Assembly (NCBI GenBank): GCA_049487715.1
Contig: CP150559.1
Span: 1-64,000 of the forward strand
Reading direction: 5' to 3'
Source of the DNA: Pycnococcus provasolii
Lineage: Eukaryota > Chlorophyta > Pseudoscourfieldiophyceae > Pseudoscourfieldiales
Length of the DNA stretch: 64,000 nucleotides
Part shown: positions 10,589 through 19,696 of the stretch, one piece after another
Position numbering within the stretch: the stretch's first letter is position 1
Layout of the letters: each line of letters opens with the position of its first letter
Notes under the pieces: generated by a model
Database searches by the model: none
What the model saw: only the letters and a program-made list of their open reading frames with translations
Told to the model about the DNA's origin: nothing
Position numbers and translations under genes: made by a program

Positions 10589-10771
10589 GTAGGTGGGTGA
10601 GGTGCTATCATCGTGATAACGTCGACCCCCCCCACCCACACAATTAACAACTTGTAAACATGTGTACCATTTGATATACACGCAATACCTTGCGCATCTC
10701 TCAACTCAACTCAACAAAAAAAATATAGTTTCTGTAATTACAGTTGTTGTTTTGTTTTCCCACTTGTACTA

Positions 10772-11530
10772 CTACTCGTCCATCGCCTCGATGGCAGCCT
10801 TCGCCTCCGCCTCCGCCTCCGCGAGCATGTCGGCGGGCACGCGCCTGTGCTCGTAGTCCGTCTCGGGGGCAATCCACGTCATCTCCAGCTCGAACTTCTT
10901 GTCCTTGGACTCGTCGTGCACCTGGTAAATGATCTTCGCCGCCGCCTTCACAGCCTCCTTTGCGGACATAGAGCTGAGATCGAGCTTCTCAATCTCGCTC
11001 TTTGCGCTTTGCCGCGCCTTGCCAAGCGCCGTTCCGTAGAAGCGCTGAACAACCCCGTTCGGCTCGACGAGGTACAGCTGTGGTGTGCGCTCCCCACCCG
11101 ACTGGTCGCAACCTGCAACGAGCGTGCTTGCACCGCACGGGCGCACCGACCAGTACAGCGTGAAGAGGTGAACGTAGCTTGCGATGCGCTCTGCAAGCAC
11201 CTCCGTGGGCATGGCGCTTCCGTAGAAGTGCTTGTAGTTCTGGCACTCCCCTCGTGCGCGATTCACCACCATCCGGCAGTCCGCCGCGAGCCCTGCGCCA
11301 GCCATGCCCACCGAACGGTCTGCGGAGAGGATGCGCCGGTTTGCGCCGGGCACCGCCAGCTTCGAGATGACTGGCTTTTCGATGGCGAGCACGACGCCAT
11401 CGCGCACGCGCAGTCCGAGCACGGTGCCTGAGTTGTCCACCGCCTTCTGCGCGTACTCCACCTGGAACACGCGTCCATCTGGCGAGAAGGTTGTGGAGGA
11501 GAGGTCGTAGCCGGCGCCGACGGAGGACAT
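10772..11530 (-). CDS. PSMA3: 20S proteasome subunit alpha type-3 (alpha-7)
   Basis: A 252-residue protein, the usual length. It starts 'MSSVGAGYDLSSTTFSPDGR', the alpha-subunit signature helix that gates the 20S core, followed by 'VFQVEYAQKAVDNSGT'. 'YVHLFTLYWSVRPCG' and 'ALGKARQSAKSEIEKL' identify the alpha-7/PSMA3 class over other alpha subunits. The C-terminus is the acidic/Ala-Glu tail typical of PSMA3. The subunit is structural, forming the outer ring of the cytosolic and nuclear protease. The 5' flank holds an AAACCCTAGGG telomere-like box at 11603-11613, about 75 bp from the ATG. The Bax-inhibitor-like gene lies 250 bp upstream on the same strand. Confidence 0.97.
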   Translation of the reverse strand: MSSVGAGYDLSSTTFSPDGRVFQVEYAQKAVDNSGTVLGLRVRDGVVLAIEKPVISKLAVPGANRRILSADRSVGMAGAGLAADCRMVVNRARGECQNYKHFYGSAMPTEVLAERIASYVHLFTLYWSVRPCGASTLVAGCDQSGGERTPQLYLVEPNGVVQRFYGTALGKARQSAKSEIEKLDLSSMSAKEAVKAAAKIIYQVHDESKDKKFELEMTWIAPETDYEHRRVPADMLAEAEAEAKAAIEAMDE

Positions 11531-11778
11531 CCTTGTGTGCTTGTGTTGTGTTGTGATGGGGGAAGGGGCACGAATACGAACCGGAGGGCGGGGGCGCGCG
11601 GAAAAACCCTAGGGAGGGGTTGGGGGTTGGGGAAAAGTTGGGAGAATTGGGGGTTTCAGATTTTTGGAAAAATCACGGCGACAAGTTATTATGCTCGTTA
11701 CACAGGCAGACAGGTGTGTGCACTTTCTTCCAACAACAACCAAAAAAAAACACTTGCCACAATAAGTTAAGCTCAGCT

Positions 11779-12525
11779 TTAGTCGCGACCCTTGAGAGCC
11801 TGCAGAATTTCGAGCAGGCGCAAAAACAGGTTGATGATGTCCAAATAGAGGTTCACAACCGCCCACACCCACTCGTCGACATCGTAGCGACGAATCATCT
11901 CGTTTGTGTCGTAGATGATGTATCCCGAAAACACGAACGCTCCTCCCAGCGCGTACGCCGTGTGCCATGCCGGTCCAATGGGGACGAAAATCTGTATGAA
12001 GCCCCACAGGCACAGCATGAGGAGCGCGGAAAATAGCATCGGGCCAAGGAAGCCCATGTCCTGGCCTTGGCGGTTTGCGTGGAACGTGTACAACGTTAGT
12101 GAGGTGGTCACCGCCGCAGTGAGCACCAAAGCTTCCAGAACCACGACGGCGCTGTAAACCGTGCAAGCCATGCCAACCGAAACGGCAATCCCAAGCGTCC
12201 AGATTCCAAGCAGCACGAGGTTCGTGGGGTGCTGGTTGCGGTACGCGTAAAGTGGACAGAGCAGAATGAGAGGTGCGATTCCGAGAACAATCTGCAAGCC
12301 GGGGCTCGCGACGATTCCGTCGCGTAGGTTTGTGAACATGAAGAGAGTTGAGACGGCGAGCGTCGCAAGCAACTGCACGCTCAGGACGCCGTAGACCTTT
12401 CGCAGGAACCCGTTTCGCACGGACGCGTCCATATTCGACTGCCCTGGGTAGAGCACTCCCGCCTCCTCATCGTACAGCTTCGCGTACGGATTTCCCGAAG
12501 AGCCTGAACCTGCGTCGAAGAGCAT
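11779..12525 (-). CDS. Bax inhibitor-1 / Lifeguard (TMBIM) family membrane protein
   Basis: A 248-residue polytopic protein starting at an ATG (12525) that precedes a short cytosolic tail. The upstream in-frame extension is low-complexity 5' UTR-like. Seven hydrophobic segments follow, beginning after 'VRNGFLRKVYGVLSVQLLAT', the UPF0005/BI-1 family entry motif. The late motif 'GGAFVFSGYIIYDTNEMIRR' carries the conserved Asp of the pH-sensing di-aspartyl region, and 'YLDIINLFLRLLEIL' is the conserved last helix. Family members sit in ER or Golgi membranes and leak calcium. Of the subfamilies, Lifeguard (LFG/TMBIM) fits better than BI-1 proper because of the YxDxxNLFLxLL ending. Function in this organism is inferred from family only. 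Confidence 0.93.
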   Translation of the reverse strand: MLFDAGSGSSGNPYAKLYDEEAGVLYPGQSNMDASVRNGFLRKVYGVLSVQLLATLAVSTLFMFTNLRDGIVASPGLQIVLGIAPLILLCPLYAYRNQHPTNLVLLGIWTLGIAVSVGMACTVYSAVVVLEALVLTAAVTTSLTLYTFHANRQGQDMGFLGPMLFSALLMLCLWGFIQIFVPIGPAWHTAYALGGAFVFSGYIIYDTNEMIRRYDVDEWVWAVVNLYLDIINLFLRLLEILQALKGRD

Positions 12526-13079
12526 GTTGTGTGCCTGCCTTTGCTTTTTGCCGTTGGCGTACATAAAATATGCGACGAAGGCGACGATGAGAGAGGGAGG
12601 GGCGAAGGATTTGGGAGGGGGAAGGGGGAGGTGCGGTGCGGTGCGGTGCGTCTGTCTGTCTGTGTGGGGGAAATTTTCACCGCTGCTGCTGTGTGGGGGT
12701 TCTCCCCCTCGCCCGCCCAACGGTGGTAAGGTACTACCCTACATTCAATCTCGAGGGCCAGTCGGCAGCCTGGATTCATTCGTTCCCCGCAAGGCGCACC
12801 AGACCGAAGTCGCAAACTTACCACCCCTGACAGCCTGACCCCTCCAGTGTCACGACGCACTACCGCGTCACAGCGCCACCTTCGACCAAAAGGCTATATG
12901 TAACTAACTCACCACGCCAAGAATCGTTCAATTCCGACACGAAGTCGAGTACTTATGCTATCTCGAAGAGTGACGTGTGTACCTTAAGAATTTCCGTTAT
13001 GTTATACCCGACCATGTGACGAAACCAAACAAATAAATAAATAAATAAATGAACAAATATGTAGCCTTGTTGAATCCTA
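12526..13079. other. Intergenic region
   Basis: No gene seen. Contains a GGTGCGGTGCGGTGC short repeat near 12630 and an AAATA repeat (aaataaataaataaat) at 13030-13050 near the 3' end of the katanin-like gene. Confidence 0.5.
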
Positions 13080-15275
13080 TCATCGTACGGTGCTCGCAAA
13101 CTGCGATTCCCACGACTCGTAGTGACCCACAGAATCCGCTGGCACGGAAGCCTTGGTGTTGGCGAGTGCCATCTCAAAGTCGTCGATGGTGAGGGAGGTG
13201 CTCGACAACTGCTCTTTCAACTTCTGAATCTCACTTGGCGACTTGTCCGCAGCTAACCTCCTCAGTGGCATCATCGACGCGTCCCTGCAGCAAAGCTTGA
13301 CGTCCGCGCCACTGAATCCCGCCATCCTCCGAGCGAGATTGTCCAACTTCACGCTGTCGTCGCATTTGATATCCTTCAGGTGAATCGCGAGCATGTCGCG
13401 TATGCTCTCCTCCGATGGTAGCGGTATGTAGATACGCTTCTCGAGCCTTCGGAGTAGCGCATCGTCGAGGTCCCAAGGACAGTTGGTTGCGGCGAGAACC
13501 ATCACGCGAGAAGTGCTCGAGTCCTCCTCGGATCGGAGACCGTCCATCTGCGTGAGCAGCTCACTCTTGAATCTTCGGCTCGCTTCGTGCTCACCACTCT
13601 CGCCACGACGGCTGACGAGCGCGTCCACTTCGTCGAAAAAGAGAATCGATGGCGCGTAGTGCCTTGCCATCGCAAACAGGCACCTGACTAGCTTCTCACC
13701 CTCTCCACGCCACTTGGACGTGAGTGTGGCACTCGAGCATCCGAAGAATGTCACGTCGTTCATCGACGAGACGGCGCGTGCGAGCAGCGTCTTTCCCGTT
13801 CCCGGCGGGCCGAAGAGCAGAACTCCCTTCCACGGCTCTCTGATTCCCGTGAAGTACTCTGGGATGAGTAGCGGCAAAGTCACCGCCTCATTCAGCAACC
13901 TCTTCGCGGGACCCAAGCTCGCAATATCGTCGAACGTCACGCCGAGATCCTCGCAGAGCATGTCGCGCATCACCGCTTCCACCAAGTGGGGCTCGTCTCC
14001 TTCATAGGGAACCATCTGACGGCCCACGTCGCCGGTCGCTGGAACGAGCGAGATGGCACGCCAGCATAGCTTCGTCTTGCTCACGCCAAAGGCGAGCACG
14101 GGCGAATCTGAAGCGCAAGCCTCGTATCGCACGGCGTCGAGTACACGTGCGCCGTCGATTGCCACGGTGACCTGAGATCCGCCGTCGCGAACGTCGACGG
14201 CGATTGCATGAAACGTTCCTGGTCTTAGCTCGCGGCAGTCGACGCGAACGTGCTCCACAGGAGACTTGCCATCCTCGTGCGACTCGAGTGCGACGTATCG
14301 ATCGACGCAGTCGAAGCGAAGGCAGTCGAATGCCGTCGCGCGTCTGCCAGCCACTCCCACGGGTGCGAACGTGAGCATCAGCACGAAGGCGGGACGTTGA
14401 CCTGATGCGGGCGCCGCGTGGCAGCACTTCGCCTCAACTGACAGAGAGTAGCTGCCATCCTCGAGAGCCTTGAGCGAGTCACTGTCGAGCTGTGGCTGCA
14501 GCTGTCTGCGGACGATACACAGCGCCTTGTCTTTCACGTCGAGTGCACCTTCGAGGCTGTCACCCTCCCCACGCGTTGCGAGCAAACCCGTCCCCATGAC
14601 TACAGCATACTCCGCACGACCGCGTGCCGCGGAAGCAACCGCCGCATTTCCGGCGCAAGATGACGACGGAGCGGCGCCGAGGGACGGAGCGGCAGGTTTG
14701 ACTGCTTGCGGCGCAGGCCTTGGAGCTGCGGCAGCACTGCGCGCGGCACGTGCGGCGCTTGCCGCCGCAGCACGCGCAGCGTTGCGCGCATCTGCAGCCG
14801 CGGCGACGCTCTTCGCCTCTGCAGCGGCATATGCCGTTGCAGTCTCTTCCGCTATGGCGCCCCACACAGCTGCGCGTACGCCTGATGTCGTGTGCTGCGC
14901 CTTCTGGTGAGAGCCCTGCCGCGGCGTCTGGCGTGGCGGCTCTGCACCGTAGTAGTCGCCTTTGTGCTGGTTTTGTTGTGGCCGAAGTCCGGCGCGCTCG
15001 AGCGCATTCTTGCGCCCGTAGCTCTGGTTGTGTGCGGCTGGCCTTGGTTTTGCAGGCTGCGGTCGCAAAGGAGGAGCTCTCGACCTTGCACCACCCGCAT
15101 TCGTTGGGTTGGACTGCTGCCTTGCCGGCCAGAGAGAGCTGTGACTCTGCCTTGTGGTGTTGGTGATGGTGGTGGTGGGCGCCCTTCGCGTCGGCGCGGC
15201 GGCGGCTGTCGTTCGCGCTGGTTGCGCTGACTGCAGGGAGGCGTAGATGGCTGCTTGCAGGTCGCGGTCGGACAT
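13080..15275 (-). CDS. Katanin-like AAA ATPase with N-terminal concanavalin-like domain
   Basis: A 731-residue protein from the ATG at 15275 ('MSDRDLQAAIYASLQ'). Residues 1-210 are Ala/Arg/Gln-rich and disordered. Residues about 225-420 look like a beta-sandwich of the LamG/SPRY-concanavalin type ('TFHAIAVDVRDGGSQVTVAI'). Residues about 450-720 are a meiotic-clade AAA module close to katanin p60: Walker A 'GPPGTGKTLLARAV', pore loop 'TSKWRGEGEKLVR', Walker B 'ILFFDEVDAL', sensor 'VMVLAATNCPWDLDDALLRR', arginine-finger region 'RRLEKRIYIPLP' and the Vps4-type C-terminal helix. All catalytic residues are present. Katanin severs microtubules as a hexamer. The N-terminus lacks a recognisable katanin MIT domain, so cargo and partner binding may differ. 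Confidence 0.88.
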   Translation of the reverse strand: MSDRDLQAAIYASLQSAQPARTTAAAAPTRRAPTTTITNTTRQSHSSLWPARQQSNPTNAGGARSRAPPLRPQPAKPRPAAHNQSYGRKNALERAGLRPQQNQHKGDYYGAEPPRQTPRQGSHQKAQHTTSGVRAAVWGAIAEETATAYAAAEAKSVAAAADARNAARAAAASAARAARSAAAAPRPAPQAVKPAAPSLGAAPSSSCAGNAAVASAARGRAEYAVVMGTGLLATRGEGDSLEGALDVKDKALCIVRRQLQPQLDSDSLKALEDGSYSLSVEAKCCHAAPASGQRPAFVLMLTFAPVGVAGRRATAFDCLRFDCVDRYVALESHEDGKSPVEHVRVDCRELRPGTFHAIAVDVRDGGSQVTVAIDGARVLDAVRYEACASDSPVLAFGVSKTKLCWRAISLVPATGDVGRQMVPYEGDEPHLVEAVMRDMLCEDLGVTFDDIASLGPAKRLLNEAVTLPLLIPEYFTGIREPWKGVLLFGPPGTGKTLLARAVSSMNDVTFFGCSSATLTSKWRGEGEKLVRCLFAMARHYAPSILFFDEVDALVSRRGESGEHEASRRFKSELLTQMDGLRSEEDSSTSRVMVLAATNCPWDLDDALLRRLEKRIYIPLPSEESIRDMLAIHLKDIKCDDSVKLDNLARRMAGFSGADVKLCCRDASMMPLRRLAADKSPSEIQKLKEQLSSTSLTIDDFEMALANTKASVPADSVGHYESWESQFASTVR

Positions 15276-15549
15276 CGCGGGATGGCGAGGTGGTGTGACT
15301 TCTGGAAGGGAAAGAGAGGGGGGGGAGCAGAAGAGAAAGCTCGCCCTCGCTTGCTCGTGGAGGGGTGGGGACAGGTGGTGGGGACAGGTGGTGGGGACGT
15401 GAGAGAATTCCTTAAACCCCGAATAATCAATCCATCCAAAGTTGATGCCGCTTCGACCTCTTCTTCTTCTCATCTTTTTTGTGACGTGACATCCAGTCAT
15501 TCCCGGGCCTTAATCAATGGACACCAAGTCAAAACACTCCCCTGTGGAG

Positions 15550-15666
15550 CTCGGAGCGCTAGCGTACGAAGCGCTCCGCCTTGCCTTCATCATACCGTGG
15601 CAGCACGAACGACGCGTTGCGAAGGAGCAAGAGGAGCGAATTCGTCTACTTAACTTTCAGCGGCCT
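15550..15666 (+). pseudogene. Fragment related to the N-terminus of the RCC1-repeat gene at 38.8 kb
   Basis: The plus strand encodes 'AYEALRLAFIIPWQHERRVA' then 'KEQEERIRLLNF', closely matching the N-terminal helix of the RCC1-repeat protein ('AYDAMRLAVVPWLRERRLRK' then 'EKERQERVEAARF'). No propeller repeats follow. The frame runs into a GC-rich GGCCTC-repeat tract at 15660-15780. It is a dispersed, truncated copy sitting next to inverted-repeat copy B. Confidence 0.65.
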
Positions 15667-15790
15667 CCTGAGGCCTCCTGAGGCCTCAGGAGGGGTCCGG
15701 AGGGGTCTGAGTCCGCAAGAGGCCTCACGCGGCCTCTTGCGGCCTTTTGCGGCCTCACACGGCTTCTGGAGGGACGCCGCGCCCGCGTGA
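15657..15790. repeat. GC-rich GAGGCCTC / GCGGCC degenerate repeat
   Basis: A short tract of overlapping GAGGCCTC, GCGGCCTC and TTGCGGCC units with local palindromes. It separates the RCC1-like fragment from inverted-repeat copy B. Confidence 0.7.
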
Positions 15791-15873
15791 GGCCGCCCTC
15801 GAAGAAGTAGACGTTCGCTATTTCGCTTAGCGCGATTTTCATCAAGAGTGATCGATACGAAAGCACGTGCCGC

Positions 15874-16520
15874 TGCTAGTGGTTGTTGTGGTCCAGGTGC
15901 TACGACGACGGCGGGCGCGCGCGTCGTTTCGTCGACGCGCACCTCGTGGTTCAACTGCGTCGTTCCTGGCGTGAAAAAGGGCACGAGGTCACGGCCGGTG
16001 CCTGGTAGCGCCACTAGCGCGAGCGTGTTCTTGTTTGCACCCGTCACGCCTGTGTCAGTGAGAAGCGCGTCGCCCTGGTTCGGCCGTGAGACGGGCATCT
16101 TACTGGTTTTCCTTGAGTGTCTTGGTGCTGCTGTGTGGCTGGCCGTGTGCACGTTTTATAAATTTAGGGTAATGCCTTGAAGCAGGTGCGCGGCGCGTTC
16201 GCTCGTTCGCTCTTCTCGCCGAAACAACTTGCTGCAAATTGCATGCAGCACGCCAGCACGATATTGGCTGTGTACCTCTCCCGGGCAAGCATTATCAACA
16301 CGACATTGCAAGTCCAAGGTCATCCGTTCGAGCCGGGTAGGGAGTATCAAACTAAAGCTCCCTTAGCTCAGTTGGTCAGAGTACGCCTCTTTTCCGATCA
16401 CATTTATCGTCACATCGACAATTCGCACATTTTCTGACGTTTTTACTTCCTCAGGCGTGGTCCTAATACCGCATTAGCGATAAACGGATTCTTCCTCTCA
16501 TCACGAGAGTTTTTTTTTTT
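15874..16520 (-). repeat. Inverted duplication, copy B, with truncated decapping-activator pseudogene
   Basis: Reverse-complement copy of 7114-7820. It includes the 5' end of the decapping-activator-like gene: the ATG is at 16098 and the frame stays open for the shared N-terminus with a 3-codon insertion, then runs into unrelated sequence near 15874 and stops in the GGCCTC repeat (15646). A 4-bp insertion and a few substitutions separate the copies, so the duplication is recent. The permuted tRNA-like sequence is identical in both copies. Confidence 0.88.
16322..16389 (+). other. Permuted tRNA-like sequence, copy B
   Basis: T-arm at 16322-16338, 3' acceptor AGGGAGT at 16339-16345 and discriminator A at 16346, then a 10-nt spacer, 5' acceptor GCTCCCT at 16357-16363, then a D-arm (GCTC, loop AGTTGGTCA, GAGT) and a TTTT run at 16390. 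Box B (GTTCGAGCC) therefore precedes box A. Sequence identical to copy A. The anticodon arm is not convincing in either half. Confidence 0.45.
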
Positions 16521-16936
16521 TGCTCAAAGTTGCATTTCAGGTTGGCGCTCATTATACCCCCCACACGCACGTCCGGTGGGGGATAGGTAGGCAGCCGGTA
16601 CCAAAAGTGCGTCGTTTAAGACTTTAAGCACGTCAGGCGAGCGCCAAGCGAACCAAAGTACTAAGACACGCACGTCCGGTGGCTGGTGGGGGACGATATG
16701 TCTAGGCAGCGGCGGAAGCGTCGGTCGAGGGCGCACCACCACCATAGTGGATCGGATAATATCAACAATCCATTCAATCGACATTTACAAGTAGAAAGAG
16801 CTGGCGAAGTGATGACGTCAGCGAACAAAATGATTAAATAAATGCCAACCAGTCAAGCGCTGGTGAAAATTCCCTTCGATCACCCGTCCCTTATCCCTTA
16901 AACACGACGAGGCTTCACCCATGCATGCATGTATCC

Positions 16937-19696
16937 CTACGCAGCCATCGCAGCAGCCGCAATCGCAGCAACGCCAACGAAAAACGAAGTCTTCGCGCCG
17001 CCCGACTTCGTCGTCGTCGTCGCCGTCGTCGTCACCTTCATCGCCGTCGTCGTCGTCGTAGCCTTTGTCGTCACCGTCGTCGCCTTTGTCGTCGTCACCT
17101 TCGTCGCCGGAGCCATTTCCGCCTTCGTCGTCGTCGGCGTGGTCGTCGACGACGACTCCGACGTTGTCGTCGTCGGAGTACGGGAACCGTCGCCACCCTC
17201 ACCAGATGGATCCTCCTCGGGCGCTTGCTCAACAGCCACCGTGGGCGCCTTGATGCTTGAGAAGCCAGTGATGCCAGCCTCCTCAAGTTTCGTCCCGAGC
17301 GAGCCATTCTCGACAGCCTCGGTCAACTTCTCGCTAGCCTCTGTCGCCTCCATCGTATCCTTCACAGCCACTTTGAACGAAACCTTAAGGTCAGTCGCAG
17401 TGAGGGAACGACGCTTCGACGACGCGGCAATCTCCTCAACCTTCACGTCTGTAACGTCCTCTGTGTTGACATCCAGCGTATCCGCCATCGCGGTGGCGAA
17501 CTTCTCCGCGTCAAACTGGTCCTTGGTCATGTCTGCCAGCGTCACCGACGCGTCGATTGGCGTCAGCTCCTCGTCTCCTCCGCCTCCCGTTTCAGGAAGC
17601 GGTGTGCCCGTGGCACAGGCGTTGATCACAGACAAGAGTCCGTCAGCGTCATTCTTCTTCAACATGGGCGAACCATCCACGGTCTTGAAGTCGAGCTTTG
17701 ACTCCACCAAGAGCGGCAGGCACTCCTTCGTGACCCCACCCTTTTCGAGACCCTCGCACGACGGATCCTCACGCGATTCCTCGATAGATCTGCCGTAGTT
17801 CATCAATTGAGACACGCACAGCGTTCCCATGGAATCCTTCACTTCGCACGTCGCGGGGTAAGCAACGCAAACTAAGTCAGCGCCATCGCACATCTTCAAG
17901 ATTGACATCATGCCAGCCTTGTCTGTTGCGTTGGTGATGAGCTCTTTTGTGTTGCCCGGGTACTCTGCGTATTCGGCGATGACTGGGAACGTGAACTCCG
18001 TCGCAAGGAGCGCCTTGATGCACTTGGGACGATCAAACTGCTTGCACGTCTCACTTGGATTCGACCACTCTTCATTCGCTTGCGAAAAGTTCGTGAAGGC
18101 CAAGAAGCAAATCGCACCGTCATCATCCTTCGCCTCACACGCCGTCGGGTAGGCCTGGCATAACTGCGCGTTTGGATCCGAAACCGGCATCGTCGTGTTC
18201 GTCGACAGCGTCGGCGTCGGCGTTGGGGTCGGAGTTGGGGTCATCGGCGGCATCGTCGTAGTTGTCGTCGGCGGCATCGTCGTAGTTGTCGTCGGCGGCA
18301 TCGTCGTCGTCGTCGTAGTAGTAGTAGTAGTAGTAGTGGTAGTAGTTGATGTAGTTGTTGTTGCCGTCGTCGTCGTCGTCGTCGTCGTCGAGCGTTCTGG
18401 GAGCAAGGAGAGATCCCCAAAGGAGGTGGAGGTCGTCAGGCCGCCTATGAACTGGGACGTTGCAGCAGACATTCCTGTGAATGCTGCATTATAGCCGTCA
18501 AAGTGTTGGATGGAAGAACCAGAAATGCAGGTGTCGCGGTCGAGTGCAGTCTTGAGCCAGTTTTGAACGTAATTGGTGCGGTAGGCAAAGCCATACTTGG
18601 GAGGAAGCGGGGAGCCACCGGACATCACTCCAACGTGCACGTAGGTAGTTTCCTTCTGCACGTAGAGGGCGCCACCTGAGTCGCCGCCACCGAGCGTAGC
18701 GTAGGTCATGACGCCTTCGGCGCCGCCGACGTTCGCGTCGACTTCGCACGCGGCACCTGTCCACTTGCAGAAGGACAAGATCGGCGCCTTGGTCGTCTTC
18801 TTCGCGTTCAAGCAGTCAGCCTGGTTCGTGTGATCAGCGCAAAGCTTCGTTCCAACTGGGTTCTGTGGCTGGCACATGAGGTAAGGTGTCGCCACCAAGT
18901 TCTGGCCGTTCTTGGCTGCCGCGAGGCCATCGCCCGCCTTCCAGGTGGAGGCCGAGTCTGGAAGCCACGAGCAGTCTATCCACATGTTCTTCTTTCCGGC
19001 GTCACCAGAAGGCGACGTGGAGCGCGAAAACGTGAACTCGCCGACACCCATACGAGTATCAAAGTTCGCTGCGCCCATCTCGTTCTCGCCATAGCCAAAG
19101 AACTTGATTTTCAGTCCGGGCCCGCCGCCGCGCGCCAAGTTATAGTCCTCAAAGGAGGCACCAGCAGCCTTGGGCGTGAGCCCGCCGAGCGTGCTCTCGG
19201 TTGCACACGTGTCGAGGTACAGGATCATGTAGTCCATGTGGTCCAGGACACCTTGGCTGTCTGGACGGTCGTATGAATACGCTTCGAACTCCTTTGCCCA
19301 GAAGGCGGCCTTGATCTTGTAGACGTTGTCTGCAACGCCGAGCTCGCGGCCAGGACACGAGCCGTCGTCGTTGAGATGCGGGTACTTCCTGCCGAGCACA
19401 ACCCGGTAGGTGGACAAGACCTTGGGGTTTCCTTTCTTGATTTCCTCGTTTTCCATCACGCAGTGCGCGGCGGTGAGGAAGACGCCCGGGCTGATGAGCC
19501 CACCGCTGCAGAAGGCGTTAATTTTCTCGTCCCCGGACATGCACGTGCTCATGTCCTCGTCGCCTTTGAGTTGGATCACGCCGCCGGTGACTCCTGGAAT
19601 ATCCGCGGCGCTGGCTTCGGCGCCGTTGTACACGGCGTCGCCGCCGCGCGCTGCGCACATCAGCAGCAGCGCCAGCAGCACGGTTCCAAAGCGCAT
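16937..19696 (-). CDS. Secreted trypsin-like serine protease with Thr-rich stalk and probable GPI signal
   Basis: About 919 residues from an ATG at 19696 that begins a clear signal peptide ('MRFGTVLLALLLMCAARGG'). The S1 protease domain follows: 'SGGLISPGVFLTAAHCV' (catalytic His), 'LDHMDYMILYLDT' (catalytic Asp) and 'LGGGDSGGALYV' (catalytic Ser). A Thr/Pro stalk coded by GTCGTC-type repeats (nt 18190-18390) links it to two related Cys-rich modules ('AYPTACEAKDDDGAICF' and 'AYPATCEVKDSMGTLCV') and a beta/alpha domain of about 110 residues near nt 17250-17570 that looks SEA-like. The C-terminus is Thr-rich and ends in a short hydrophobic tail with small residues before it, as for GPI attachment. 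It is a probable surface or wall protease with O-glycosylated stalk. It diverges from MED10. Confidence 0.85.
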   Translation of the reverse strand: MRFGTVLLALLLMCAARGGDAVYNGAEASAADIPGVTGGVIQLKGDEDMSTCMSGDEKINAFCSGGLISPGVFLTAAHCVMENEEIKKGNPKVLSTYRVVLGRKYPHLNDDGSCPGRELGVADNVYKIKAAFWAKEFEAYSYDRPDSQGVLDHMDYMILYLDTCATESTLGGLTPKAAGASFEDYNLARGGGPGLKIKFFGYGENEMGAANFDTRMGVGEFTFSRSTSPSGDAGKKNMWIDCSWLPDSASTWKAGDGLAAAKNGQNLVATPYLMCQPQNPVGTKLCADHTNQADCLNAKKTTKAPILSFCKWTGAACEVDANVGGAEGVMTYATLGGGDSGGALYVQKETTYVHVGVMSGGSPLPPKYGFAYRTNYVQNWLKTALDRDTCISGSSIQHFDGYNAAFTGMSAATSQFIGGLTTSTSFGDLSLLPERSTTTTTTTTATTTTSTTTTTTTTTTTTTTTMPPTTTTTMPPTTTTTMPPMTPTPTPTPTPTLSTNTTMPVSDPNAQLCQAYPTACEAKDDDGAICFLAFTNFSQANEEWSNPSETCKQFDRPKCIKALLATEFTFPVIAEYAEYPGNTKELITNATDKAGMMSILKMCDGADLVCVAYPATCEVKDSMGTLCVSQLMNYGRSIEESREDPSCEGLEKGGVTKECLPLLVESKLDFKTVDGSPMLKKNDADGLLSVINACATGTPLPETGGGGDEELTPIDASVTLADMTKDQFDAEKFATAMADTLDVNTEDVTDVKVEEIAASSKRRSLTATDLKVSFKVAVKDTMEATEASEKLTEAVENGSLGTKLEEAGITGFSSIKAPTVAVEQAPEEDPSGEGGDGSRTPTTTTSESSSTTTPTTTKAEMAPATKVTTTKATTVTTKATTTTTAMKVTTTATTTTKSGGAKTSFFVGVAAIAAAAMAA

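Noticed and set aside
16300-16322. Anticodon arm with loop ATTGCAA (would read UGC, Ala) upstream of the T-arm of the tRNA-like sequence
   Set aside because: Only three of five stem pairs form and the acceptor lacks the G3:U70 pair of alanine tRNAs.
18190-18390. GTCGTC/GTAGTA triplet repeat as a possible satellite or regulatory repeat
   Set aside because: It is in frame and codes for the Thr-rich stalk of the protease.
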